Counted from the stretch's first letter, positions 1 to 8,789 are shown. The stretch: 24,427 bases of DNA from Phoronis ovalis (GCA_028565635.1 JAOXYB010066611.1:1-24427); one strand, 5' to 3'. Notes: generated from the sequence alone by a model not told the origin. Numbers and translations: made by a program.

Positions 1-117
1 TTTGCACAAAGTAGGGCAAACCCTAAGGTACTTAAATCACCAAACAAAAAGTAGTGCCAAAGATGGTGGAACGAAATCCACTTTCCAGGCACTTTTTGAG
101 TTTCGCACTACAGCCTA

Positions 118-1058
118 GTAGTCTTCTGAGTAAAAATTGCATAATTTCATTCACTAATTTTTATTAAGGGGGAAAAAAATTTATGGCACTAAACCTTCAA
201 AATCATGGGTCTTTTAAGCATAGAACGTGTACCAATATGAGTTGAAGCTGTAGTCTTTTTTCGTTTTTGTAAGGATGATCAAATTAAGTCTTTATTGTAT
301 TATGTTGTTACATGACATAAAAACTTGGTCGATAAATGTCTTCAGTATTTACAGAGATATGAGTAAAAACATTTTAAAAATGTAGGCACTTTGAAATCGA
401 TATAGCTTACAAAGGTCAGTGTCAGCTAAGTAATTATAATACTGGCAAAATGATCCAAGAAAATGAAGTAGTGTAGTTTTATGTTCTGTTTACGTATGTG
501 ACATGTATAAGTAGTCTGAGTAAAAATTGCATAATTTCATTCAATAATTTTTATTTAGGGTGAACAATTCTGATATATGGCATTAAACCTTCAAAATCAT
601 GGGTCCTTTAAGCAGAGAACGCGTAGCAATATGAGTTGAAGCAATATTCTTTTTACGATTTTGTAAGGATGATACAATTTACGATTTCGTTATGTTGTTA
701 CATGACATAAAAACTTGCTCGATAAGTTTTCCATAAATGTCTTCAGTATTTACAGAGATACGAGTAAAAATGTTTGAAAAATGTGGGCACTTTCAAATCG
801 ATATAGCTTGTAAAGGTCAATGTCAGCTGGGTAGCTAATACAGTCAAAATGATCCAAGAATATGAAGTAGTGTAGTTTTATGTTCTGTTTCCGTATGTGG
901 CATGTATATGTAGTCTTCTGAGTAAAAATTGCATAATTTCATTCTCTAATTTTTATTTAGGGTGAAAAAATCTATGGCACTAAACCTTCAAAATCATGTT
1001 GTTTTTTTTAAAGCATGGAACGTGTACCAATATGAAATCGATATAGCTTACAAACCCT
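118..1058. repeat. Tandem repeat, ~395-bp unit, about 2.4 copies
   Basis: The motif GTAGTC(TTC)TGAGTAAAAATTG recurs at 118, 511 and 910, each time followed by matching text (TTTCATTC, then an AATTTTTATT run, then CACTAAACCTTCAAAATCATG). Units are about 393 and 399 bp. The third copy breaks off after GAACGTGTACCAATATGA and jumps to ATCGATATAGCTTACAAA, a join that skips roughly 155 bp present in the other copies. No coding potential is visible. Bases 1-117 are unassigned flank. Confidence 0.9.
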
Positions 1059-1067
1059 TACGAAAAT

Positions 1068-1413
1068 GTCTATAGAACTGCCTATAGAATTCTATAGAAC
1101 AAATCTATAGAATTATATAGAAAATTCTATAGAGAGCTCTAAAGAATTCTTCTATAGAGCTCTATAGAATTCTATAGAGAGCTCTATAGAATTCTATAGA
1201 GTTCCCTATCTAATTCTATAGAGCTCTCTATAGAATTCTATAGAGCTTTCTATAGAAAATTGAAACACTTTCTATAGAATTCTATAGGATTTTCTATAGA
1301 ATTCTATAGAGAATTCTATAGAATGTATAGAGAATTGGTCACTTTCTATAGAATTCTATAGAGCTCTCTATAGAATTCTATAGAGAGCTCTATAGAATTC
1401 TATAAGAATTCCT
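1068..1413. repeat. Palindromic simple satellite (TATAGAATTCTATAGAGCTC-like)
   Basis: About 345 bp made almost wholly of CTATAGAATTCTATAG and AGAGCTCT blocks in changing order. Each block is its own reverse complement, so the array reads nearly the same on both strands and could extrude hairpins. It is rich in GAATTC and GAGCTC sites. Short unique spacers (for example AAATTGAAACACTTT and GAGAATTGGTCACTTT) break it. It starts where the truncated third copy of the ~395-bp repeat ends. Confidence 0.95.
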
Positions 1414-1679
1414 AGTATTTAATTTGTTGGATATTCTTTACTTTAATATATTAAAAGCAACCATAGTTTGTAATTTTGTTTATTGTATTTTTATTAATTA
1501 TGCAATAGAAACAATATGTACAGGTACAGAAAAGAATAACACTACAGTGAAACAAACATACTAACAAGATATAATACAAAAAACTTTACCACTACTAAAA
1601 GGACTATAACACATTCAGCTAAAAGTATCCAATATCACTGGCTGATACAAAAATGTCCAACTAAAACTAACATAACCAC
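1414..1679. other. Non-coding, AT-rich, downstream of the BEN-type gene
   Basis: No ORF or repeat is seen. Read on the minus strand it would be the 3' flank or 3' UTR of the THAP-BEN gene. TTTATT at about 1480-1500 gives AATAAA on the minus strand, a possible poly(A) signal. Confidence 0.4.
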
Positions 1680-1771
1680 TCATAATTTTCTCTTTGCTTC
1701 TATATCCAGCAATTGTGTTATTCTTCCCTTGACTTTGGTCTCCTCCATTCTTGTCTCTTTCATGATGAATG
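1680..1771 (-). CDS. Possible downstream coding block of the BEN gene
   Basis: After an acceptor-like ATTTTCAG, an ATG frame reads MKETRMEETKVKG and QLLDIEAKRKL before TGA. The second copy at about 9.9 kb keeps the same frame (MKSTRAEETKVKG, QLLKHDAKT). Its acceptor-like site reads AAC in place of AGC. The intervening non-coding sequence is also similar between copies, so the protein-level similarity alone does not prove coding use. Confidence 0.3.
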
Positions 1772-2164
1772 CTGAAAATATATTAAAGTAATCAAAATAC
1801 ACAGTGAAGATCAGTTAAGATTTAAAGCATATGTACGAAAATATAATTAAGATTGATACAAAAATGAGTTTTGAAGGTTACTTGAATATATATGTATGAA
1901 TATTTACGCAAGAGAAGTAATATAACATAAGCACTACTAATTCATTACACGAAAGTCTGTTACCAAGAATTTAGTTGTACAGTGGTTCCATAGGGCAGTT
2001 TTCAGAAGATTCAACCACCCATAATATATTTAATGCTTTATTACATACTTCTTCCAATCCATACAACTAAAACTGATGAGTAAACATGCTCATCAGGTGT
2101 GTCCGAATCACCAAAACAATAACGCCATGTTGACAGTAATATTAATAAAAAAGTTATGGGTTGC

Positions 2165-2425
2165 TCAACTTTTTTGTACATAGTTTAGTTGTTGCAAAAA
2201 CAAATACAAACCGATAGCTTTCTCTACACCAGGCAGTTGCTTCTTAGGGACATGTCCCTTTCCTCTGTGTGCATTGCTGATTTTCCCGGTCAAAGATGTT
2301 GTGGCCAGTACTTCCTGGTCAATGGTCATTCTGAATAGTGTGTATATATAGTCTGTTGCGTTGGCCTTTTTTGCATTTAAGATTTTTTTTTGCCCTGTAA
2401 CACTGACATCATCCCAGAGGTCCAC
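2165..2425 (-). CDS. Exon 7: BEN domain
   Basis: The acceptor TATTTTGTAG|GTGGACC opens a frame that runs to a TGA at 2165. It shows DYIYTLFRMTIDQEVLATTS, then LTGKISNAH and KKQLPGVEKAIGLYLF. The run 'VLA-x-x-SLTGK-x-S-x-A' followed by 'K+xL' and a helix matches the BEN domain of Insensitive/BEND-type proteins, which bind DNA and often repress transcription. A T6 run at 2170-2175 sits just before the stop; the second copy near 10.46 kb has five bases there and reads through, so the true C-terminus is uncertain. Confidence 0.75.
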   Translation of the reverse strand: MDLWDDVSVTGQKKILNAKKANATDYIYTLFRMTIDQEVLATTSLTGKISNAHRGKGHVPKKQLPGVEKAIGLYLFLQQLNYVQKS

Positions 2426-2695
2426 CTACAAAATATACATATGTATATTTTTATAAAAACCTTTACTTGTTTATTAATTTCTATACGTTATTTACGAACT
2501 CAAGTGAGGTTATATCTCAACTGACTTGCAAAACTCATTTAGTGTGTACAGTTCAATAATTACTAATAAATATAACGATATCAGTGCAGGCATACACAAG
2601 AGTCAATATTATGTTACAATTATTATGATGCAAAATAGTTATTTTGTTTTCCTGGATAATGGCCAGCATATACTTTCCCATAAACAGAAACATAC

Positions 2696-2882
2696 AAGTG
2701 TAAATACAGCTGATCCACTACTGTTACTGGCATTGCTCGACAGACTTGGTGTTGGGTTGAACTTCGGTATTGGGTGGATTGATGTGCTTAACTTTGTTCT
2801 GTACGCTGAGGGGTTGTTGGAGTTGTACTTTGTTGTGTAGTATTTCTTATTTCTTTCATCATTTCCATCAAATTTGGCATTT
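2696..2882 (-). CDS. Exon 6: Met-rich start, Thr/Gln/Ser/Pro-rich linker
   Basis: After the acceptor TTACTTTTAG the phase-1 frame reads MPNLMEMMKEIRNTTQQ and then a Thr/Pro/Gln tail. It stops at AGTTAA, but a neighbouring frame continues with KFNPTPSLSSNASNSSGS to a possible donor CTT|GTATGT at 2695. The two halves look like one disordered linker with a one-base frame break. Low sequence complexity means there is no domain match to lean on. Confidence 0.5.
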
Positions 2883-3099
2883 CTAAAAGTAATAGAAAAC
2901 ATTTTTATTTGCAGATTACCCATATGCATTATCAGGTGTGATAATTATCACTAGATCCAATAAAGTGGCAATATAACAATTATAGGTAATGTTTTTCAAA
3001 AATGTTAAGTTAAACAGATCTGTAGCAAAACAGCTCGCGACGTTTCATGAAAGGGAGAAGAGCAAACAAATATTGTTAATATTTTATTCTGTCACTTAC

Positions 3100-3204
3100 G
3101 TTTCTGATTCTCCAACATTAAATGAAGTCTCCTATTTTTTTTTGCTTAAATGACAGGTTTTCTGATTCAAGCCTTGCCACCTTTGTTTCCAGCTCTAACA
3201 GTTT
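3100..3204 (-). CDS. Exon 5: leucine-rich coiled coil
   Basis: The acceptor TTTCAG and donor AAAC|GTAAGT are clear. It opens KLLELETKVARLESENL, a heptad pattern with Leu/Val at a and d positions, so probably a dimerising coiled coil. The frame then stops (GDFI-stop) after a run of nine A on the minus strand. With the run one base longer the frame would stay open to the donor, ending LENQK, and the phase would fit the next exon. Confidence 0.6.
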
Positions 3205-3522
3205 CTGAAATACAAATCAAGGTGACTGTAGATTGAGGTGTGTTCAATAACAACCCTCACATAAAACATCAACGTTAATACAACCTGCTACACATCATTC
3301 TTATTCAGCAGGAATGTATGACATTAAGCTTAAGAGAAATGTACACATAAGTATTTACAAATAAACAATGTATACATATATGAATAATTAGCACACAAGA
3401 ATAATCAGTTACAATTCTTAACAGATCCAATTATTCTGTACACCCAGGCTTATGAGTCACTGGTAGCAAAAATTCTTTTTGAGAGTTTATATACATGTAT
3501 CACAACAAATATTCATACTTAC

Positions 3523-3555
3523 ATTTGCACAATCTTCCTCTTGGTCACTTTCATT
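3523..3555 (-). CDS. Exon 4: 33-nt acidic micro-exon
   Basis: The acceptor TTTGCAG and donor AAT|GTAAGT enclose 11 codons, NESDQEEDCAN, continuing the Ser/acidic stretch of exon 3 in phase 0. Micro-exons of this size are hard for gene finders. Confidence 0.6.
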
Positions 3556-3795
3556 CTGCAAACATAAGAACATTTATCACTATTCTGTATTCTTTTGATT
3601 TTAACATTTTAGAAATTTTAACCTCAAATTGTCTCAGTATGGAAAATAAAGTTTTGCCATAGAACACTTTTCACCTAAAACATCTGTTTTTGATTTTAAT
3701 ACACAAAGAAACTAGGATACATTAAGTTGTTACAATATATTATGCAATTATTAATTTCATATTTCACTTCAACATTCGTTGCAACTTCAACTCAC

Positions 3796-3834
3796 CTCTG
3801 ATAAACTACTTTCTGACATGGTACCATTGTTTTG
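3796..3834 (-). CDS. Exon 3 candidate, acceptor site lost (GG in place of AG)
   Basis: The frame ending GTMSESSLSE runs to a good donor GAG|GTGAGT and is in phase 0 with the next small exon. No AG lies at the expected start. A pyrimidine-rich TTTTACTTTTTGG|CAAAAC is present instead, with GG where AG should be. If the exon starts at CAA it is 39 nt, 13 codons, in phase. This is an inference from phase and tract, not proof. Confidence 0.45.
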
Positions 3835-4111
3835 CCAAAAAGTAAAACAATATGTATAAAAAAAGGTGACTATTGTAGTTGATGTTTCACCTGAAATTGT
3901 TATTCTTAATGCAGTTTAATAGTATGAGTTTTGTGTAGATAAATGATTATTAACTATTCATATTAATTGCTGTAACTGACCAGTCACATCTTAACATTTT
4001 TTTTTTTGCATTTTATTTTTCAGACATAAAACTGTTACAGGAATTTGTCAGTTTCAGACTAATCAATGTTGCTCTATAGATAATTGTATTAACACATGTA
4101 ACGGAAAATAC

Positions 4112-4195
4112 CTTCTCTTCCAACTCTTTTTCAATCTGCCGCGCCAACTCTGCATCCTTGTTTGGCATTTTTGGTTTCCGTTTCTTTTTGGGTTG
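4112..4195 (-). CDS. Exon 2: basic nuclear localisation signal and helix
   Basis: The acceptor ACTTTTTAG|CAA and donor AAG|GTATTT bound 84 nt, exactly 28 codons, in phase 0 with the preceding exon. It begins QPKKKRKPKMPNK, which contains the classical PKKKRK type of nuclear localisation signal, and continues with a charged helical stretch ending LEEK. No frame break is seen. Confidence 0.7.
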
Positions 4196-4472
4196 CTAAA
4201 AAGTAAATGTCATGTCAAGGCAAACATAGAAAATAATACTGGCATACCAGTCATTGCAACAGTCTTTCCTGTCAGGGATTTCTGATCACTGTCAGTATTC
4301 AAAAGAAACCAAGCAATCGGTTACAATTCAATGTTGGTATACGCTTCGTGCCACATTTACATATATCACGTAATTTGCAAGTCATGAAGTACATTATTTA
4401 TTAGATAGAGTCTCATGATGTAGATCAAAATATAGCCTGCAGATTTAAGACTTTTACTCTGTTTTGACTTAC

Positions 4473-4781
4473 CTGTACTTCATCATCCTCATTGTCTTCC
4501 GATTCATATTTCTTGTTTTTTACAATGAGCCTGTTCTTCCCTGTGGGGGTTTGTAGGTCCTTATCTCCATACTTTTCATACCTACTTATCACATCCCTCA
4601 GTACTGAGGTGTGCAGAACACAGAACACTAGTCGCCGTAGCAGTAAAATTTGCACGTTTCTGGTTTACAAACTTCACCCATTTCTGCCGTATTTTCGGCT
4701 CCTTCGGAAACACGTACATGCTAACATTGTCCTTCGACGTCCTACTACACCCTCCTGCAACACATCGTTTACCCCCAACAT
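4473..4781 (-). CDS. Exon 1: THAP-type C2CH zinc finger
   Basis: The reading KRCVAGGCSRTSKDN, then YVFPKEPKIRQKWVKF, then VLCSAHLSTE gives the THAP pattern C-x4-C ... W ... C-x2-H, with FP and W residues at the usual places. The natural ATG at 4781-4779 sits one frame off the finger; the switch coincides with a G5 run (minus strand). A second frame change follows STE at a GGG run. After it the frame reads YEKYGDKDLQTPTGKNR and an acidic ESEDNEDDE, ending at a consensus donor CAG|GTAAGT. THAP fingers bind specific DNA and are common in P-element-like and Harbinger/ISL2EU-like transposon proteins and in host factors. Confidence 0.8.
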
Positions 4782-5323
4782 AGTTATAATAATTGATATT
4801 TTTCACAGCTAAGTAACCTATTGGAAATTGCGCTCTTATAAAAATGGTGGGCTATCAGCTGTAATACACAACTGATACCTGACTTAATTCCCACTTATAG
4901 ATAGATATCCGTTTTAATTTAGTGATTGATTTTTATTTCAATGGCCTGCAATAGTGGACCAGCCATTAAGGTACTGACTTAAACACTTGTTCCGCAACTT
5001 TTGTTTCCTTAAAAATTTAAACAGTTTTGGAAATTATAGCTATGAGCAATATAACCTATATTTATCGAAGACTTTGTTAAGTGCAGAGAGAAAATAAGAA
5101 CCTTGGACTGCCATTTTGTTACATGTGGCTGGTAGGTCAATGCCAATACTTTTTTCAATATCCTAAATATTAAAGTTTAAGAAAACAAGTGGTGAGAAAA
5201 ATGTGATGCAGGTTTTTCACAAATTTATATTTAAATCAGCTTAACCTTAAAAGAGGTTTGTATATATTTCATCCTATGTTCTGGAAAGATGTACTACATT
5301 TTTTCTACATTTCATTCCATAGT
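4782..5323 (-). promoter_or_regulatory. Probable 5' flank of the THAP-BEN gene; otherwise non-coding
   Basis: On the minus strand TTTATAAGAGCGC (about 4832-4845) lies some 55 bases upstream of the presumed ATG and is a plausible TATA box. The rest, up to the DDE_4 remnant at 5324, shows no clear coding frame. It may contain decayed C-terminal transposase sequence. Confidence 0.3.
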
Positions 5324-6018
5324 TTAAAAAAATGATTCTAATAATAGTTTATTTAATCTTAAATGTTGCAGAATATTATCTCCAGGATCAATCAAATCCA
5401 AAAAACCACTCTGCTTGTCTATATTGACATCCGATGCACAACCACCCCAGGCTTTTGACACAAAAGATATCATGCCACTTGGTGTTATACCCACCAAAAC
5501 CTTACCTGTATTGTGCTTCTTGTAGTCAGACCAAGTGCCTGAAGTGATAAATCTCATGGCCTTTCAATAAAAATTTCTGTGCAATCTATTATGGACCTGA
5601 CATTTTTATACTTTGGTTTATAACATACTGGTAAATTGTCCATAATATTTTCCTTCGGTGGATAGTAAATTAAAGGTAACAGTTCTTTTGACAACACTTT
5701 ATATTTATAGTTTTTGAACACAATCCTTGAGATATACTGAATCTGTCTGATAAATCTTCGGATAACAAATTAGGCTAATCGAATTTTCATTAAAAATAGC
5801 AGAAATTCGTCCTTTAGTGATGATTTCCGTGGTGGCCAATCTTTTTTAGCGATGTTGCAAATCTGCATTTTACTTTAGACATTGAATAATACTTTGCGCC
5901 TTGCTAGTGTGCCGTTTTCTGCACTTCTGGTTCAATACAACTAAACAAATAATTAAAAGTGTTTAAATTTGGCAGGCCAATATAAAACTGGACTTTGGCA
6001 TCGCTTGTCAATATTTTG
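5324..6018 (-). pseudogene. DDE_4-type transposase, HTH and nuclease core (decayed)
   Basis: Fragments in changing frames follow the order of IS5/Harbinger-like DDE_4 transposases. FYIGLPNLNTFNYLF is the usual entry segment. Then comes a helix-turn-helix-like piece around LSDRFSISQG, and YYPPKENIMDNLP. IIDCTEIFIERP carries the first catalytic Asp (codon 5584-5586). GTWSDYKKHNTGKVLVGI follows, then GGCASDVNI with the second Asp and FLDLIDPGDNIL. An in-frame TGA (5554-5556) sits just after ERP, where CGA would fit, and a one-base shift follows before TWSDY. Beyond GDNIL the expected (A)D+GF block and the third acidic residue are not found. The enzyme would cut and join transposon ends; this copy cannot be active. 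Confidence 0.85.
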
Positions 6019-6434
6019 TCATGCATAGCATTTTTTTTTTGCTTTTTCTTCAAGTTGTCTTTCGAGGTCTTTTATTTTTGCTCTTAATAGTTTTATAACA
6101 GAGTCTTTCATTTGGAAGTTTTCACACTTATGTGCAACTAAAGGGTCTTCTTCCATTTGAACCTCAGTTGAATCGGGTGATAAAGGCTCAGGCGACTCGG
6201 ATGGTAACGGTACAGGTGACTCAGAAACAGGCTCAGGAGCTACTTGAATTTTTTTTCGTTTTGCTGGAATGTGTACTAGTGGTGATCGAACTAAGTTACT
6301 GCGAGGTTGTACGATTTTCTTTTCATATCCTAAGTTAAGCGTTGGTACTATATTAATTGAATCCTTTGTCACATTTCCTTCAAAGTGATTTGTGCATATG
6401 CGATCTTGTTTTTGTACTGGTTCCCAAAGTTTTC
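6019..6434 (-). pseudogene. Same transposase: C-terminal half of THAP finger, linker and coiled coil
   Basis: After the acceptor ATATATTAG at 6435, the frame reads KLWEPVQKQDRICTNHFEGN and IVPTLNLGYEKK, the second half of a THAP domain (W...C-x2-H, then PT-x-x-x-G-Y). A proline/serine/glutamate-rich linker (PEPVSESPVPLPSESPEP) follows, then the coiled coil LLRAKIKDLERQLEEKAKKK. The frame ends at a run of ten A (plus-strand T10, 6031-6040). In a shifted frame it continues as DAKVQFYIGLP into the nuclease part. The donor CCAG|GTAAAT at 6674 (minus) would supply a preceding exon with KTDPG. The Cys-rich first half of the finger is not recognisable upstream. Confidence 0.75.
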
Positions 6435-6722
6435 CTAATATATATACAATAACAGAAAATATATAAAAATGTTAATACATTAATAACAAGACTAATGCTG
6501 GATATTGGGTTATATTTTGTTATTGTCTAAATCACATGTGATTAAATGAATTGATAGCAGAAATAAAAGCACTAATATGTAACTTTAAATGCATGTTGTA
6601 CTTTTGTTTTAAATCACGCTAACGACTATATGCCCATGCACTATATGTGATGGGCATAAAAAATTATATTTACCTGGATCCGTTTTGCTACATATACAAG
6701 CTGATGCGTTGGTAATCTTTTT

Positions 6723-6996
6723 TCATTTGTTTTTATACCCCTCCACCGTGAAGGGTATTGGTAGATCCCCTTCTGGGAGGTACTGCACCACCTTGCCACA
6801 TTCATACACTAAAGCATAGTCATCATCATCATCCATAATTAGATGTCCATTGGGAGCCTTGTGTTTAGCAAAGCTCACTTGCCTAACCTGCTGGGAAGTA
6901 TAGCTTGGTTTTACTCCTACAATCAGCATCTTTCCCCTCAGTGGTTTCATCCCGCTCCTACCAGTTAAGTCAGGCACAAGAATTCCAACTTTAATC
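6723..6996 (-). CDS. Unrecognised ORF with Asp5 run
   Basis: After an acceptor-like TTTTGCAG the frame is open for about 90 codons: IKVGILVPDLTGRSGMKPLR, an S/K/Q middle, then HLIMDDDDDYALVYECGK and a stop after EGYKNK. Its composition looks like real protein rather than chance. I know no family for it. It abuts the broken THAP start of the transposase at 6674-6720, so it may be a last exon of an upstream unit or part of the same decayed element. Confidence 0.4.
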
Positions 6997-7034
6997 TGCA
7001 AAATTCCAAAAAAATTAAATTAATAATAAAACAT

Positions 7035-7660
7035 TCAATTAAAGATTAAAATCAGGATGTATTCCGGTAAAATCGGTGTTCTTTTCGAAACATTCCAGTT
7101 AAATTGCCTATGAATGGTTGCGTGTGGACCACTGTGTATATGTCGAGTCCTAGATATTTCTTTATATTTGTCCCTGATTTCAGCTTCTGGACTTTTTACT
7201 TCACCAAACATCGACAATACTTTAATTAACTCCTCCCTCAACATATTGTCAATAAATGCCGAAATCTCTTTCAATTGGTGGAATTTTGCATCCATGCACT
7301 TCAAAACGTTCCTCCACAACTTCACCATCCTTGATTACATTTTTGCTATCTAAGCCATGTCTGCCCAACAGAAATGTCTCCAGTTCCACATTTCATTTTC
7401 CTCCTGACTTTTATAACATGAAGTCCATTATTAATATCTTTTCCATGAGTCAATGTCAGCTGGAAGCTTCTGTTAATTTCAGAACAATCAATTTTCCTAT
7501 CTTGGGCTAAGGTATGTGCCATGAACCATCTTAAGTATGCCCTCTCTATCAAAGTCCATATTTTCCCACCTTGCAATATGAGCCTTTTTTTGCTTCAAAT
7601 TCTTGACCTCTAAACACCTTTGTTTGGCATCTCTTTTCTGTGTATCAACTTTTTAAAAAA
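7035..7660 (-). pseudogene. Unassigned coding-like fragments, several frames
   Basis: Three adjoining minus-strand frames look protein-like: AKQRCLEVKNLKQKKAHIAR (about 7570-7650), DRKIDCSEINRSFQLTLTHG (about 7440-7520) and FHQLKEISAFIDNMLREEL with FGEVKSPEAEIRDKYKEISR (about 7130-7290). Together they suggest one alpha-helical protein interrupted by frame breaks. No motif lets me name it. It lies between the DDE_4 remnant and the gag-like remnant and could belong to either or neither. Confidence 0.35.
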
Positions 7661-7859
7661 AATGAGTATTGCGTTTCTATCATATTGTCTGAAACTCCAT
7701 TGGAAGATAATTCAATTAGTGCATTATCTTCTTTGATCCTGAATGCTTTTTTCTTGGTCAGTCTTATACTTTCTGTATTTTTTCCTCAATTTGCATTTGT
7801 ACTAAGCAGGTGAATTGTTTTTTCTAAAATAAATGTTTAACTCCTTTAATTGTGCTAGG

Positions 7860-8253
7860 ATATCAATAAGTGCATTTACTGAGAAAGTGGTTGTCAGGTT
7901 GCCCTGCCTCTTTATATAGTGGACAACATTTTGTGTTACGTTGGGGTCTCTTATGGCTTGTGTGGGGAAACAATTTAGGCTTGGAAAAATATGCTACTTA
8001 TAGTGCCCTTCCATCTTCAATTGTTTTTAGTTCTTCTAATAGCGAGTCCAGGGCCTATGATATTTCGGGTTTAATGCTGGCTAAAGTTCGGGATCGTAAT
8101 TCTGCGCCATACCTCTGTGCCATACCTCTGTTTCACTAATCGGTTGAGGTCTTGATGTAATAGATTCGGCCAAGTCGGGGCAGGTCTTGGTGTAATAGTT
8201 TCAGCCAAGTCAGTACTACTAGTGGTTAATGATGCTTCTGTTGAGCTAAACAT
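7860..8253 (-). pseudogene. Retroelement gag-like fragment with zinc-binding motif
   Basis: An ATG at 8253 opens a Ser/Thr/Pro-rich start, then DLNRLVKQRYGTEVWRRITI and PNFSQH before a stop. Other frames continue with LDSLLEELKTIEDGRAL, YFSKPKLFPHT and CCPLYKEAGQPDNHFLSKC (about 7870-7932). The last piece resembles the C-P-L-(C)-x2-A-G-x5-HFL-x-x-C zinc motif I associate with gag-like proteins of invertebrate retroelements; the second Cys is Tyr here. The fragment is frameshifted and has stops, so it is a dead remnant. The assignment rests on recalled motif similarity only. Confidence 0.5.
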
Positions 8254-8418
8254 TTTTTAATCAACCGAAACAAGTATACCATTATATTTATACTTTTTAG
8301 TAGAATATTCTGTAACCTCTCTCTTTAACTGGAATGCATCGTCCTCCAGTCAAGTGTCAAGAATAAAGTCTAGTACAATCTCCCCTTCATTTGAATCTTC
8401 TTTCATGAAAATATAAAA
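8254..8418 (-). other. Open frame upstream of and in frame with the gag-like ORF
   Basis: In the same minus-strand frame as the ATG at 8253, separated by one TAA, the text reads DDAFQLKREVTEYSTKKYKY. Before it, after another stop, comes KEDSNEGEIVLDFILDT. It may be N-terminal gag sequence with stops or unrelated coding remains. Confidence 0.25.
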
Positions 8419-8789
8419 TGTTGCAGCACGAAGTTACACCTGGAGGGTAGAGGACATGCTGTGGTTCTCATGTGTAGATGAATAATGACTCAGAATTGCC
8501 ATTGTAGATCAGGACATTTGACAAGAAAAGCACTTTACCGTCATAAACAATACTACTTTTCTACATACTGTGAATAGGTTGCACTTATTTTTTGAAATAT
8601 TTCAACACTACAAGGCTTTTTAATTCAGCTTCATTAGCATGAGAATCAGCAGAAATATATTCAACCACCGATTAGATGTTTTATTTGCAATAATACTTGT
8701 ATACCTCTATGATGTTTTACTTTGAATAATACAAGAACATTCAAGTCAAAAATCTTGGCCTACAAATCTTACACTATATGCATACATAC

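Larger units (their letters stand above)
2165..4781 (-). pseudogene. THAP - NLS - coiled coil - BEN domain protein gene (broken or frameshifted in this assembly)
   Basis: Seven exon-like blocks on the minus strand join with good GT-AG sites and compatible phases (4473-4781, 4112-4195, 3796-3834, 3523-3555, 3100-3204, 2696-2882, 2165-2425). The order is THAP zinc finger, basic nuclear localisation signal, acidic segment, leucine-rich coiled coil, Ser/Thr/Pro/Gln-rich linker, BEN domain. THAP and BEN are both DNA-binding folds (family knowledge), so the inferred product is a nuclear DNA-binding regulator or a transposon accessory protein. As given, frames change in several exons, often at homopolymers (C5 4772-4776, C3 4595-4597, T9 3135-3143), once in the linker near AAAGTTAAG, and one expected acceptor AG reads GG (3835-3836). 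It is therefore either a young pseudogene or a gene with sequence errors. The domain order is seen; the role is inferred. Confidence 0.7.

Noticed and set aside
118-1413. CRISPR array
   Set aside because: Units are long (395 bp) or continuous palindromes without regular spacers, and the DNA is eukaryotic.
2526-2840. 104-codon plus-strand ORF
   Set aside because: Antisense shadow of the linker exon of the THAP-BEN gene; no domain.
4492-4812. 106-codon plus-strand ORF
   Set aside because: Antisense of the THAP exon.
7870-8139. 89-codon plus-strand ORF
   Set aside because: Antisense of the gag-like fragment, whose zinc-type motif reads on the minus strand.
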